From contig JAGZOP010000001.1 in the NCBI GenBank assembly GCA_018383195.1, forward strand, positions 220,674 through 284,673: 64,000 nt of DNA, written 5' to 3'. Below, in pieces: positions 16,355 to 25,281 of this stretch. The position numbers were made by a program, and so were the translations under genes. A model generated the notes under the pieces. It searched no databases and was not told where the DNA came from. It worked only from the letters and a program-made list of their open reading frames with translations. Numbering within the stretch: the first letter of the stretch is position 1; the number at the start of each line of letters is the position of its first letter. Source of the stretch: Clostridiaceae bacterium (GTDB lineage: Bacteria > Bacillota > Clostridia > Oscillospirales > Butyricicoccaceae).

Positions 16355-16463
16355 ATATGGATGAAACAGGAGCCCGATGGTGTATCGCGTGCTTCCTTAA
16401 ATCGGGAAATTCCCGGATAAATCAAATGGATCTATAACGAAAAAGGAAAGTGATAATTACATT

Positions 16464-18122
16464 ATGAAAGAAAAACTGAAGATCATACCCTTGGGCGGTC
16501 TGGATGAGATCGGCAAGAATATGACGGTTGTCGAGTACGGAAACGACATGATCGTAATCGACTGCGGTCTTGCATTCCCGGATGACGACATGCTGGGCGT
16601 AGACCTTGTCATTCCCGATACCACGTACCTGAAGCGCAACTACAAAAAGCTGCGCGGCTATCTCATCACCCACGGTCATGAGGACCACATCGGCGCTCTG
16701 CCCTATGTCCTGCGCGAAACCAACGCGCCGGTTTACGGCACCCGCCTGACCTGCGGCATCATCGAAACCAAGCTCGCCGAGCATAAGATGCCCTCGAAGG
16801 TGCGCCTTAACCGCATCAAGGCGGGCGACACGGTCAAGCTGGGCTGCTTTACGATTGAGTTTATCCACACCAACCACTCGATTGCCGACTCGGTTGCCCT
16901 CGCCATCCGCACCCCGCTGGGCACCATCATCCACACCGGCGACTTCAAGGTAGACCTCACGCCGGCATCGGGCAAGATGATTGATCTGGCACGCTTTGGA
17001 GAACTGGGGCAGGAAGGTGTACTGGCGCTGATGAGCGACTCGACCAACGTTGAGCGCCCTGGTTATACCCCGTCGGAGCAGACGGTCGGGGCAAGTCTGG
17101 AAAAGTTTTTTAAGAACTGTCAGCAACGCATCATCGTAGCGACCTTTGCCTCCAACGTATCTCGTCTCCAGCAGATTCTCGACATCTCTGCCAAGTATGG
17201 ACGCAAAGTTGCTGTCTGCGGTCGCAGCATGGAAAAAATCACTGCGGTAGCCGGTGAGCTTGGATATCTGACCGACAAGGGCAAAGTGCTGATCGATATG
17301 AATGAAATCCGCCGCTATCCGCGCGAGCAGCTTGTCATCGTTTCGACCGGTTCACAGGGCGAGACGATGTCTGCGCTGTACCGTATGGCGTACAACAGCC
17401 ACAAACAGGTGGAGGTTGTCCCCGGTGACCGCATCCTGATTGCGGCTTCCGCAATCCCGGGCAACGAAAAGTCGGTCAACAACATGGTCAACGAGCTGTA
17501 CAAAAAGGGCGCCGAGGTCATTTACGACCGCAGCGCTGCCCTGCACGTTTCCGGTCATGCCTGTCAGGAGGAGCAGAAGCTCATGCTGGCGCTCTGCCGC
17601 CCCAAGTACTTTATTCCGGTACACGGTGAGCACCGCATGCTGTGCATGCATGCAAACCTCGGCGAGCAGATGGGCGTCCCGAAGAAGAATGTCATCATCG
17701 GTGAAATCGGCCGCCCGATCGAGATCAGTGAAAAATCCGCACGGCTCGGCAATATGGTGCCGTCCGGTCGTGTGCTGGTCGATGGGCTCGGGATTGGCGA
17801 CGTCGGCTCGGCAGTTCTGCGCGACCGCAAGCATCTGGCGGAGGACGGTCTGCTCGTGGTCGTCATGACCATCGACGCGACCTCGGGCGTGGTCATTGCA
17901 GGTCCCGATATTGTCTCCCGCGGCTTTGTCTATGTCAAGGAAGCCGAACCGCTCATGGAAGAGCTGCGCACCACCTGCCAAATTGCGCTTGACCGCTGTC
18001 TGGATGAGGGCGTCAAGGATTGGAACGGCATCAAGCTTGCCGTCAAGGGCGCACTCAGCGACTTCCTCTTCAAAAAGACCAAGCGCAGCCCCATGATTCT
18101 GCCGATTATTATGGAAATCTAA
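16464..18122 (+). CDS. rnjA: Ribonuclease J
   Basis: 552-residue metallo-beta-lactamase / beta-CASP RNase. The zinc motif HGHEDHIGALP carries His70, His72, Asp74 and His75; further ligands include HTNHS, HTGDFKVD and the beta-CASP HVSGHACQEE segment with PVHGEHRML later. It is the 5'-3' exonuclease / endonuclease of mRNA decay and rRNA maturation in Firmicutes. The ribosome-binding site (AAGGAAAG) is 13 nt from the ATG, longer than its neighbours', and the leader is long and structured, so translation may be regulated. Confidence 0.95.
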   Translation: MKEKLKIIPLGGLDEIGKNMTVVEYGNDMIVIDCGLAFPDDDMLGVDLVIPDTTYLKRNYKKLRGYLITHGHEDHIGALPYVLRETNAPVYGTRLTCGIIETKLAEHKMPSKVRLNRIKAGDTVKLGCFTIEFIHTNHSIADSVALAIRTPLGTIIHTGDFKVDLTPASGKMIDLARFGELGQEGVLALMSDSTNVERPGYTPSEQTVGASLEKFFKNCQQRIIVATFASNVSRLQQILDISAKYGRKVAVCGRSMEKITAVAGELGYLTDKGKVLIDMNEIRRYPREQLVIVSTGSQGETMSALYRMAYNSHKQVEVVPGDRILIAASAIPGNEKSVNNMVNELYKKGAEVIYDRSAALHVSGHACQEEQKLMLALCRPKYFIPVHGEHRMLCMHANLGEQMGVPKKNVIIGEIGRPIEISEKSARLGNMVPSGRVLVDGLGIGDVGSAVLRDRKHLAEDGLLVVVMTIDATSGVVIAGPDIVSRGFVYVKEAEPLMEELRTTCQIALDRCLDEGVKDWNGIKLAVKGALSDFLFKKTKRSPMILPIIMEI

Positions 18123-18131
18123 TCAAGATAC

Positions 18132-18169
18132 AAAAAGACCTTCCGGTTTGTCCCGGAAGGTCTTTTTTT
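18132..18169 (+). terminator. Terminator of rnjA
   Basis: Stem AAGACCTTCCGG / CCGGAAGGTCTT with a TTTGTC-type loop followed by TTTTTTT. Confidence 0.93.
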
Positions 18170-18223
18170 GCTCTTCTGAGCATGCTCATACCGATTCTAA
18201 GCAAGCATACTCACAAAATCCTA

Positions 18224-18907
18224 TTATTTTTTCACGCCGTTATATTCCAGCTTATACCCCACCCGCCGCAGCGATACAATTCGCACATCCGATTGCAAAT
18301 ATCGCAGTTTTTTGCGCAGAAAAGACAGATAGACCTCCACATTGTTCGCCTCTGCGTTGGAATCATATCCCCAGACACGGGTAATCATGCGCTCTTTGGC
18401 GACCACAATGCGGGAATTTGCCATCAACAGATACAGCACCTCGAATTCCTTGCGGTTGAGCTGCACAGACTGCTCCCCCCGATACAGGATATGGGTATCG
18501 AGTGCAAGCGTCAAATCTCCGTATTCCATGGTTTCCAGAACAACCGTCCCAAGCCGCCGTGACAATGCACGCACCCGCGCAAGCAGTTCTTCCTCTGCAA
18601 AGGGTTTGGTCATATAATCATCGGCGCCGCTGTCCAGTCCTTTTACCCGGTCCGCAACCGTGCTGCGTGCGCTCAGCATTAGAATTGGGGTGGCATTTTT
18701 CTCCCGGCGCAGCGTGCGCGCAATCTCAAGCCCGCTGAGGTCCGGCAGCCCCACATCGAGCACAACTACATTATACGGATTGAGCCGCGCATATTCCAGA
18801 CCGTCCCGCCCATTGTAAACCGCTTCCGCAATATATTTCTGCCGCTGCATCAGGCGCACAAGCGCGTCTGCCAGCCGCCGGTCATCCTCAATAATCAACA
18901 CATTCAT
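18224..18907 (-). CDS. Orphan OmpR/PhoB-family response regulator
   Basis: Receiver domain with acidic pair Glu-Asp-Asp at 7-9, phosphoacceptor Asp51 (VVVLDVGLPDLSG) and the Lys in DYMTKPF, then a C-terminal winged helix (LNRKEFEVLYLLMAN, ERMITRVWG, NNVEVYLSFLRKKL, VGYKLE). 227 residues from the ATG at 18907; the Shine-Dalgarno is weak (AGGGTG). No histidine kinase lies beside it, so the partner is encoded elsewhere. Target genes cannot be told from the sequence. Confidence 0.92.
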   Translation of the reverse strand: MNVLIIEDDRRLADALVRLMQRQKYIAEAVYNGRDGLEYARLNPYNVVVLDVGLPDLSGLEIARTLRREKNATPILMLSARSTVADRVKGLDSGADDYMTKPFAEEELLARVRALSRRLGTVVLETMEYGDLTLALDTHILYRGEQSVQLNRKEFEVLYLLMANSRIVVAKERMITRVWGYDSNAEANNVEVYLSFLRKKLRYLQSDVRIVSLRRVGYKLEYNGVKK

Positions 18908-19019
18908 TCGATCACCCTGCCTTCTATTATATATGGAGTTCGCCTGCCCTGCAAGCAGCCTGTCCACGGGAATTCTGCCGGTTTTGCGAAGCCGCTTACG
19001 CACAATTCATCCGTCTGCT

Positions 19020-19052
19020 TTGACAAAATCCTGCTTCTCCCTGCCGTATAAT
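19020..19052 (+). promoter_or_regulatory. spoIIG-type promoter with 21-bp spacer and 0A-box-like site
   Basis: TTGACA and TATAAT are both perfect but are 21 bp apart, like the over-long spacer of the B. subtilis spoIIG promoter that needs Spo0A~P. The -35 region read on the minus strand is TTTTGTCAAAG, a near match to the 0A box (TGTCGAA core). Confidence 0.7.
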
Positions 19053-19079
19053 AGAAAGGCGGACAAAGGAGGGGGCGCA

Positions 19080-19919
19080 ATGCGGGTCATTTATGTGGAC
19101 GTACTCGCCGGGGTCAATTTGGCAATGGATTATCTGCTTCTTGCAGCCACGGCAAAGTTATCCGGCACCTACTGCACCCGCGCCCGCCTGCTCGCGGGTG
19201 CAGCACTCGGTGCGTGCTATGCAGTGGCAAGCTGCGGGATTCCATTTCTCGCTCTAATGCCTATCAAGGCTGCTGCCGGGCTCCTCATGGTGCGCCTTTG
19301 CTTCGGCGCGCGCAGCACCGCCGAACTTGTCCGACTGGCGGCACTGTTCTATCTGGTGTCCTGTGCGGCTGCGGGCGGTGCGCTTGCGCTCGGCAAAGTC
19401 AGCGATGCGTCTTTCTTTGCTGGCGGCGGGTACTATATAGATGTCCCGTTCCGGGTCGTCGCAGCCGCAGGCGCAGTCAGTTGGGGATTGACTGGATTGC
19501 TGTTTCGCGGAGAGGTCAAAGCACGCAAAGCCTGCTGCGTGCATCTGGACTTCGCCGGGCACAGCGCGGACTTTTCCCTGCTGGTGGACACCGGAAACGA
19601 CCTGAGCGACCCGGTCAGCGGGCGTCCTGCGCTTGTACTCGACCGCAGAGCCGCAGCGCGCGTGCTTCCGGTTGAAGCCGCCCTGCCGCTTGCCGCGCTG
19701 CGCGCGGACAACGCCTCCGCTGTGCTCGCCGCCTTACCCGGTACATACCGGACGCAGTTTCAGCTTCTCCCCTACCGCGCAATCGGAAAGGAGGGCGGTC
19801 TGCTGCTTGCGTTCCGTCCGGAGCGTGCCGAGCGCGACGGCAAGCCATGGCAGGGACTTGCCGCCATTTCGCCGGAGCGGGTTGCAAACGGATTTTATGA
19901 AGGCTTGATCGGACTGTGA
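19080..19919 (+). CDS. spoIIGA: Sigma-E processing peptidase SpoIIGA
   Basis: 279-residue membrane aspartic protease that cleaves pro-sigma-E in the mother cell. About five N-terminal membrane spans (residues 5-145) precede the protease domain with [15 protein letters not shown], catalytic Asp170, in the retroviral-type DTGN motif. GGAGGGG just upstream of ATG 19080 sets the start. It is followed after 14 nt by sigE, the canonical substrate, in the conserved operon order. Confidence 0.95.
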   Translation: MRVIYVDVLAGVNLAMDYLLLAATAKLSGTYCTRARLLAGAALGACYAVASCGIPFLALMPIKAAAGLLMVRLCFGARSTAELVRLAALFYLVSCAAAGGALALGKVSDASFFAGGGYYIDVPFRVVAAAGAVSWGLTGLLFRGEVKARKACCVHLDFAGHSADFSLLVDTGNDLSDPVSGRPALVLDRRAAARVLPVEAALPLAALRADNASAVLAALPGTYRTQFQLLPYRAIGKEGGLLLAFRPERAERDGKPWQGLAAISPERVANGFYEGLIGL

Positions 19920-19933
19920 AAGGGGACAAAACA

Positions 19934-20638
19934 ATGCTGATTGCTTGGCTTACACGGCTGCTCACAAGGCTCGGGCTGATAAAACCCGGGAGCATCTACT
20001 ACATTGGCGGAAACGAGGTGCTCCCCCCGCCGATGAAACCCGATGAAGAATCCGCCGCGCTCACCGCCCTTCAAAACGGGGAAGGCTGGGCGCGCGACAA
20101 ACTGATTGAGCACAACCTGCGTCTCGTGGTCTATATCGCACGAAAATTTGAAAATACCAGTGTGGGAACCGAGGATCTCATTTCCATCGGCACAATCGGG
20201 CTAATCAAGGCGGTCGGCACCTTCAAGCCGGACAAAAAGGTCAAGCTTGCGACCTATGCGTCCCGGTGCGTGGAAAACGAAATTTTGATGCACCTGCGCA
20301 AGGTTTCCGGACAGCGTGCAGAAGTCTCGTTCGATGAGCCGCTTAGTTCGGACTGGGACGGCAACGAGCTGCTGCTTTCCGACATCCTCGGCACCGACCC
20401 CGACAGCGTGATGCGCCCCATCGAGGACGATGTGGACCGCGAACTTGTTCGCCGCGCACTCACCCGTCTGCCGCCCCGCGAAATGCAGATCATTGCCATG
20501 CGGTTTGGTCTGGGCGGCAAAGACAGCCTGACGCAGAAGGAAGTCGCCGACCAGCTCGGCATTTCGCAGTCGTATATCTCGCGCTTGGAAAAGCGTATCA
20601 TTGCACGCATGAAAAAGGATATCCTCAAATGGGTATAG
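19934..20638 (+). CDS. sigE: Sporulation sigma factor SigE
   Basis: 234-residue RNA polymerase sigma-E with an N-terminal pro-sequence (about 1-30, [14 protein letters not shown]) that is membrane-associated and removed by SpoIIGA. Region 2 reads [20 protein letters not shown] and [15 protein letters not shown]; region 4 has [12 protein letters not shown] and [20 protein letters not shown]. Ribosome-binding site GAAAGGGG. sigG, the usual third gene of this locus, is not present; a MATE gene follows instead. Confidence 0.96.
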   Translation: MLIAWLTRLLTRLGLIKPGSIYYIGGNEVLPPPMKPDEESAALTALQNGEGWARDKLIEHNLRLVVYIARKFENTSVGTEDLISIGTIGLIKAVGTFKPDKKVKLATYASRCVENEILMHLRKVSGQRAEVSFDEPLSSDWDGNELLLSDILGTDPDSVMRPIEDDVDRELVRRALTRLPPREMQIIAMRFGLGGKDSLTQKEVADQLGISQSYISRLEKRIIARMKKDILKWV

Positions 20639-20683
20639 GCGGCACGCCGGCGGTCAAACGGACTGCCGGCGTGTTCTGTTCTC

Positions 20684-20712
20684 TTGACGCGGTTCAAAAA
20701 ATCTCGTATCAT
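20684..20712 (+). promoter_or_regulatory. MATE gene promoter after a GC hairpin
   Basis: -35 TTGACG, 17-bp spacer, -10 TATCAT. Just upstream (20643-20673) CACGCCGGC / GCCGGCGTG forms a hairpin followed by TTCTGTTCTCTT, a plausible weak sigE terminator. Confidence 0.6.
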
Positions 20713-20742
20713 AAGATCAATGATATTTTTGGGGGAATTCTC

Positions 20743-22086
20743 ATGTCCGAAAACAAGATGGGTTCCATGCCCAAGGGCAAGCTGCTGCTCACGTTGTCGC
20801 TGCCGGTGATGGCTTCCATGCTGATCAGCGCACTCTATAATATTGTAGACAGCATGTTTGTCGCACGCATCAGCGATGACGCACTGAACGCAGTCTCCCT
20901 GTGTTTCCCTGTACAGCTTTTAATGATCTCTGCCGCAACCGGCATCGGCGTGGGACTGAATGTGCTGCTCAGCCGGGCGCTCGGAGCGAAGCAGCAGCAG
21001 CGCGCAAACGCGGTCGCAATGCATGGCGTTTTTCTTTCACTGATCTGCTGGGCGCTCTTTGCGGCGCTTGGCGCGGCGTTCAGCCGTCCGTTCCTCGCTT
21101 TATTCACCGATAACCCCGCGATTCTTTCCATGGGCACCGATTATCTGCGAATCTGTACAGCTTTTTCGTGCGGCGTGTTCCTGCTGTTCACGGCTGAGCG
21201 GCTGATGCAGGCAACCGGCAAGACCGTTTACCACATGGTCATCCAGTGCATCGGCGCGCTGATTAACGTTGTGCTCGACCCCATTTTGATTTTTGGTCTG
21301 TTCGGATGTCCGGCACTTGGCGTTGCTGGCGCTGCTGCCGCAACGGTCATCGGACAGTGTATCGCCATGGTCATCGGTTTCTATTTGAATCTGAAACTCA
21401 ACCGGGATATTCACCTGTCGGCAAAAGGCTTCCGCCCAAATGCTGTAATCACCGCAGAAATCTGCCGGGTTGGTCTGCCGGCGGCGCTGATGCAGGGGCT
21501 GTCCACGGTGATGACCGCAGGCATGAACGCTATCCTGATGCCGCTGAGCAGCGCAGCAGTCGGATTCTTTGGCGTGTATTACAAGCTGCAAAACTTCCTT
21601 TTCATGCCGCTTTATGGTCTGACCAACACCATGGTGCCAATCATTGGCTACAACTTGGGCGCCAAACAACCCGAACGGGTACGCGGCGTTCTGCGCAGCG
21701 CGCTCGCTTTTTCTACGGTCATTATGCTCGCCGGCGCAGTGCTGTTTTTCGCATTCCCCGAAGCGCTGCTGCGCCTATTCGGAGACGAGGCGTTCGCATT
21801 TTCCGGCGGCATCCATGCCATCCGCATCATTGCCCCCTCTTTTCTTGCCGCAGGGATCGTCACTGCCTTTGCCGGCGCTCTGCAAGGTCTTGGGCGAAGC
21901 TGCGACGCGCTGCTCCTGACCGCCCTGCGGCAGCTTATCATCCTGCTTCCTGCTGCTTTTCTGCTCGGACAGCACAGCATCCATACGCTGTGGTTCGCTT
22001 TCCCCATTGCAGAACTGGGCGCTTTGCCGTTTTCGATTATTCTATGGCGACGCGCCGCACGGCTCAGCCAGATGCCGTCTCAATGA
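20743..22086 (+). CDS. MATE-family multidrug/sodium efflux protein
   Basis: 447-residue, about 12-span transporter of the MATE family: N-terminal LPVMASMLISALYNIVDSMF, internal repeat around residue 240 (GLPAALMQGLSTVMTAGMN), and the family's GYNLGAKQPERVR segment. Exports cationic compounds using a Na+ or H+ gradient. GGGGGAATTCTC precedes the ATG at 20743. Has its own promoter, so it is probably not part of the spoIIG operon. Confidence 0.92.
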   Translation: MSENKMGSMPKGKLLLTLSLPVMASMLISALYNIVDSMFVARISDDALNAVSLCFPVQLLMISAATGIGVGLNVLLSRALGAKQQQRANAVAMHGVFLSLICWALFAALGAAFSRPFLALFTDNPAILSMGTDYLRICTAFSCGVFLLFTAERLMQATGKTVYHMVIQCIGALINVVLDPILIFGLFGCPALGVAGAAAATVIGQCIAMVIGFYLNLKLNRDIHLSAKGFRPNAVITAEICRVGLPAALMQGLSTVMTAGMNAILMPLSSAAVGFFGVYYKLQNFLFMPLYGLTNTMVPIIGYNLGAKQPERVRGVLRSALAFSTVIMLAGAVLFFAFPEALLRLFGDEAFAFSGGIHAIRIIAPSFLAAGIVTAFAGALQGLGRSCDALLLTALRQLIILLPAAFLLGQHSIHTLWFAFPIAELGALPFSIILWRRAARLSQMPSQ

Positions 22087-22102
22087 ATTTACAAATTGGA
22101 AC

Positions 22103-22131
22103 TTGTTTTTTCGGGAAAAAGAGCATACAAT
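22103..22131 (+). promoter_or_regulatory. Promoter of the HD-domain gene
   Basis: -35 TTGTTT, 17-bp spacer, -10 TACAAT. Confidence 0.5.
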
Positions 22132-22164
22132 AGGGATAAACAAAGAGATTAGAAGGTGATTCCA

Positions 22165-22692
22165 ATGGACAACGAATTTGAACAGATCACCTGCGATATT
22201 CTTGCCGATCCTCTGTTTCAGGAAACCCGCTCCCTCGTGCACCACGGAGGCGAAAATTCCGTGTACGATCACTCGGTTGCAACTGCGCGCACCGCATATT
22301 CTCTGGCGCGCCGGTTTGGGCTGAGCGCGGAGCGCATCCGGTCGGTTACGCGGGCAGCTCTGCTTCACGATTTCTTCGGCTATGACTGGCACAGCGACTG
22401 GTTTAAAAACTACACCCGCCAGTACTCCGGCTGGCAGCGTTTTCGCCACATGCATGCGTTTATCCATGGCGATATTGCTGCTGCACGTGCGCAGGAGCGC
22501 TTCGGTCTGACTGAGCGTCAGCGCGCAGCGATTGCAAGCCATATGTTTCCGCTTGCGTTTTCTATGCCGCGCTCCAGCGAAGCATGGATTATTACGCTTG
22601 CCGATAAGATTGTCGCTTCCCGCGAAATGACAATGGCAGTAGGATATTATACGGTAAATTTCTGCCGGAAGCTTTTTCCGGCCGTACAGTGA
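22165..22692 (+). CDS. HD-domain phosphohydrolase-like protein
   Basis: 175 residues with the HD metal set: His in VYDHSVATA, the His-Asp pair in AALLHDFFGYD, and a later HIHGDIAAAR-like His plus Asp in TLADKIVASRE. The clostridial family is annotated only as HD-domain protein; nucleotide or phosphate ester hydrolysis is expected but the substrate is unknown. AGAAGGTGA is 5 nt before ATG 22165. Confidence 0.8.
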   Translation: MDNEFEQITCDILADPLFQETRSLVHHGGENSVYDHSVATARTAYSLARRFGLSAERIRSVTRAALLHDFFGYDWHSDWFKNYTRQYSGWQRFRHMHAFIHGDIAAARAQERFGLTERQRAAIASHMFPLAFSMPRSSEAWIITLADKIVASREMTMAVGYYTVNFCRKLFPAVQ

Positions 22693-22699
22693 TCTATCC

Positions 22700-22730
22700 G
22701 GCGGTCTCTTTGTGAGACCGCCTTTTGTTT
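22700..22730 (+). terminator. Terminator of the HD-domain gene
   Basis: Stem GGCGGTCTC / GAGACCGCC followed by TTTTGTTTT. Confidence 0.88.
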
Positions 22731-22748
22731 TGACATTTGGAGGGCAAC

Positions 22749-23456
22749 ATGAAACTGCATGAAAAACTGGCGCTGCATCTCTCCGATACTGTTGCGGTCA
22801 TCGGGGCGGGCGGCAAAACAACCGCGCTCTGGCGGCTTGCCGAGGAGCGGCGCGACGCAGGCGCGCCGGTACTGGTCACAACTTCAACCCATATTCTGAT
22901 TCCCGCAGACGGCGTCTGCGATGCATTTGTCTCTCCGGACACCGCAGATGTGCTGCTGCGCTGCTGCAAGCCGGCACAGAGCATCTGCGCCGGCTATCCC
23001 TGCGGGGAGGGAAAATGCACGGGGTTATCTCCCTCCCTGTTTGCTGCCGCACAGCAGGCAGCGCTGCATCCGCTCTATGAAGCGGACGGCGCGGGCAGGC
23101 TTCCCGCCAAGCTGCACAAAGAAACCGAACCGGTCATCCATCCAAATACAGACAAGATTCTTCTGGTTGCAGGACTGCGCGCGCTCGGCAAGCCGGTTTC
23201 CTCGGTTTGCCATCGATATGCGTTGTCTCCCCGGATGGCGGCGAACCCCGCGCGCAGCTTTGATACAAACGATCTCCTCGAAACCATCCGAGACGGCATC
23301 CGCGCTTGCGGCGCACCCGTCGAGCGGCTGCGCATCCTGATCAATCAGGCAGATACGCCGCATCTTTTTGAGCAGGCACGCCCTTTGGAACAAACGCTGC
23401 GCGCAGAGGGATATTTTGTACGGATTGGCTGTCTCAGAAGTCCATTCTGGCCGTAA
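22749..23456 (+). CDS. yqeC: YqeC-type selenium-dependent hydroxylase accessory protein
   Basis: 235-residue P-loop-like protein: VAVIGAGGKTTALWRLAEE at the N-terminus, VTTSTHI, YEADGAGRLPAKLH, the conserved EPVIHPNTD segment, and LILINQAD-like GTPase-style residues near the end. The family accompanies selenium-dependent molybdenum hydroxylases (with YqeB, SelD and xdh genes). Here it stands alone; the partner enzymes would be elsewhere. GGAGGGC lies before the ATG. It ends 3 nt before a multi-hairpin block. Confidence 0.85.
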   Translation: MKLHEKLALHLSDTVAVIGAGGKTTALWRLAEERRDAGAPVLVTTSTHILIPADGVCDAFVSPDTADVLLRCCKPAQSICAGYPCGEGKCTGLSPSLFAAAQQAALHPLYEADGAGRLPAKLHKETEPVIHPNTDKILLVAGLRALGKPVSSVCHRYALSPRMAANPARSFDTNDLLETIRDGIRACGAPVERLRILINQADTPHLFEQARPLEQTLRAEGYFVRIGCLRSPFWP

Positions 23457-23458
23457 AC

Positions 23459-23721
23459 GGGTCCGGGGCTGTGCTCCGGCGCGCTCCAGCCGCGCAGGCT
23501 GGCTGCTGTCCGCAGACAGCAGAATCTTCCGGAAAAATCCGCGTCCGCCCGGATTTTTTCCTATTTGAGAAAACCAAAAGCCTTCCCAAACGGGAAGGCT
23601 TTTCAAATTTATGTTTTATTTGAAAAACAGGCATCCCCCGGTTTTCAATCGGGGATTTCGCGCGCTGCGGCGCGCGACCAGCCTGCGCGGCTGGATCGCG
23701 CCGGGTCTCAGACCCGGACCC
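23459..23721. repeat. BIME-like multi-hairpin block with 44-bp inverted arms
   Basis: Arm A 23459-23502 and the reverse complement of arm B 23678-23721 agree at 39 of 44 positions. Each arm contains its own hairpins (GGGTCCGGG... and CCAGCC-GCG-CAGGCTGG). Between them are CTGCTGTC/GACAGCAG, a perfect terminator stem AAAAGCCTTCCC/GGGAAGGCTTTT (23576-23603), TTTCAAAT/ATTTGAAA, ATCCCCCG/CGGGGAT and CGCGCGC/GCGCGCG. The block fills the whole gap between two convergent genes. Confidence 0.8.
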
Positions 23722-23724
23722 ATT

Positions 23725-24447
23725 TTAGAGCACCTTGGACAGGAACTCCTTCAGACGCGGATGCTGCGGATTACTAAAGAACTCGCCCGGCTCGTTCTGC
23801 TCGGCAATCACGCCCTGATCCATAAACAGCACGCGCGTTGCGACCGAACGGGCAAAACCCATCTCGTGGGTGACAACCACCATGGTCATGCCCTCATCGG
23901 CAAGCTCCTTCATAATCTCAAGTACCTCGCCGACCATTTCCGGGTCAAGCGCCGAGGTCGGCTCGTCAAACAGCATCACATCGGGGTTCATGGCAAGCGC
24001 ACGCGCAATCGCAATACGCTGCTGCTGTCCGCCCGAAAGCTGCGCCGGATACGCATCTGCTTTATCCGGCAGACCAACCCGCGCAATCAGTTCCAGTGCG
24101 CATTTATCCGCTTCCTCTTCGCTCATCAAACCGAGTTTTACCGGCGCGAGTTTGATGTTCTCCTTGACCGACAAATGCGGAAACAGATTGAACTGCTGGA
24201 ACACCATCCCCATCTTCTGACGGAGCTTGTTGATATCGTTCTTCGGGTCGGTAATATCCGTCCCTTCAAATGTAATGGTGCCGCTCGTCGGCTCCTCGAG
24301 CAGATTCAGGCAGCGCAGAAATGTGGACTTGCCCGAACCGGACGGACCGATTACAACCACCTTTTCGCCTTTGGAGATGTGTTCGTCGATACCTTTCAGC
24401 ACTTCATGGTCTCCAAAGGATTTATGTAAGCCTTTAACGTCGATCAC
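23725..24447 (-). CDS. Polar amino-acid ABC transporter ATPase (GlnQ type)
   Basis: 240-residue ATPase with Walker [11 protein letters not shown], signature [17 protein letters not shown], Walker [15 protein letters not shown] and the switch His ([10 protein letters not shown]). Closest in pattern to GlnQ/ArtP-type ATPases of the PAAT family. The GTG start at 24447 has AAAGGAGG about 10 nt upstream and overlaps the permease stop by 14 nt. Third gene of the binding protein - permease - ATPase operon. Confidence 0.94.
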   Translation of the reverse strand: MIDVKGLHKSFGDHEVLKGIDEHISKGEKVVVIGPSGSGKSTFLRCLNLLEEPTSGTITFEGTDITDPKNDINKLRQKMGMVFQQFNLFPHLSVKENIKLAPVKLGLMSEEEADKCALELIARVGLPDKADAYPAQLSGGQQQRIAIARALAMNPDVMLFDEPTSALDPEMVGEVLEIMKELADEGMTMVVVTHEMGFARSVATRVLFMDQGVIAEQNEPGEFFSNPQHPRLKEFLSKVL

Positions 24448-25204
24448 TTGCGCGCAGCCTCCTTTCCAGAATTCCAAGCAGCTTGGTCAAGAACAGTACA
24501 ATGACCAGATAAATCAGCGCTAGACAGATATACGCTACCATTGTTTCGTAGGTATTGGATACAATGATCTGCGCACCCTTGGTCAGGTCGTTCAGACCAA
24601 TCGTTGTCACAATCGAAGTCTCCTTGACCAGTGTAATCAGCTCATTGCCCAGTGCAGGCAAAATATTTTTAATCGCCTGCGGAATGATAATGTACCACAT
24701 GGTTTTTCCATAGTTAAGGCCAAGCGAACGACCTGCCTCCATCTGTCCGGCACTGATCGACATAATGCCCGAACGGACAATCTCCGCGACATAGGCACCC
24801 GAGTTGATACCGAACGTGACGACTGCACAGATCAGCGTCTCAGTCTGTCCGCGCGGCGTCATGATGACAAAGCTTGCAATGAGAAGCTGTACCATCATCG
24901 GCGTACCGCGGATGACCGTCAAATACAGCTTGCACAGCAGATTTGCAATGTTCAAAATAATATTCGGACGCGCATTCGCACGGCGGGAATCGTGCGCCGA
25001 ACGAATCACCGCGACCAGTACGCCAATGATAACACCCAAGAACAGGGCGCCCAATGTTGTCAGCGCAGTAACCTTTAAGCCATTCGCAAAGAACTTCCAG
25101 TTATCATTCAATAAAAAAACGCGATACAGGGAATAGAGCAGCCCCTGCATGCCTTCCGGCATCGCCTGCAGCCAACCCGGCGCCTGTGCCAGCCATTCAG
25201 CCAT
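24434..25204 (-). CDS. Polar amino-acid ABC transporter permease
   Basis: 256-residue inner-membrane permease of the HisM/GlnP type, with about five spans, the N-terminal [20 protein letters not shown], and the EAA-loop [22 protein letters not shown] that contacts the ATPase. GAAGGAGG precedes the ATG. Confidence 0.94.
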   Translation of the reverse strand: MAEWLAQAPGWLQAMPEGMQGLLYSLYRVFLLNDNWKFFANGLKVTALTTLGALFLGVIIGVLVAVIRSAHDSRRANARPNIILNIANLLCKLYLTVIRGTPMMVQLLIASFVIMTPRGQTETLICAVVTFGINSGAYVAEIVRSGIMSISAGQMEAGRSLGLNYGKTMWYIIIPQAIKNILPALGNELITLVKETSIVTTIGLNDLTKGAQIIVSNTYETMVAYICLALIYLVIVLFLTKLLGILERRLRASDRR

Positions 25205-25281
25205 CTGGCAATTCCTCCTTCTCTTAACGCACGAATACAGGGGCGGAAATCCGTCCCTGTATTCTAAAAAAATCGTTTACA

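Noticed and set aside
16057..16425. 122-codon minus-strand frame in the gap before rnjA
   Set aside because: Overlaps the candidate rnjA promoter and leader hairpin, composition is not coding-like, and no start signals are seen.
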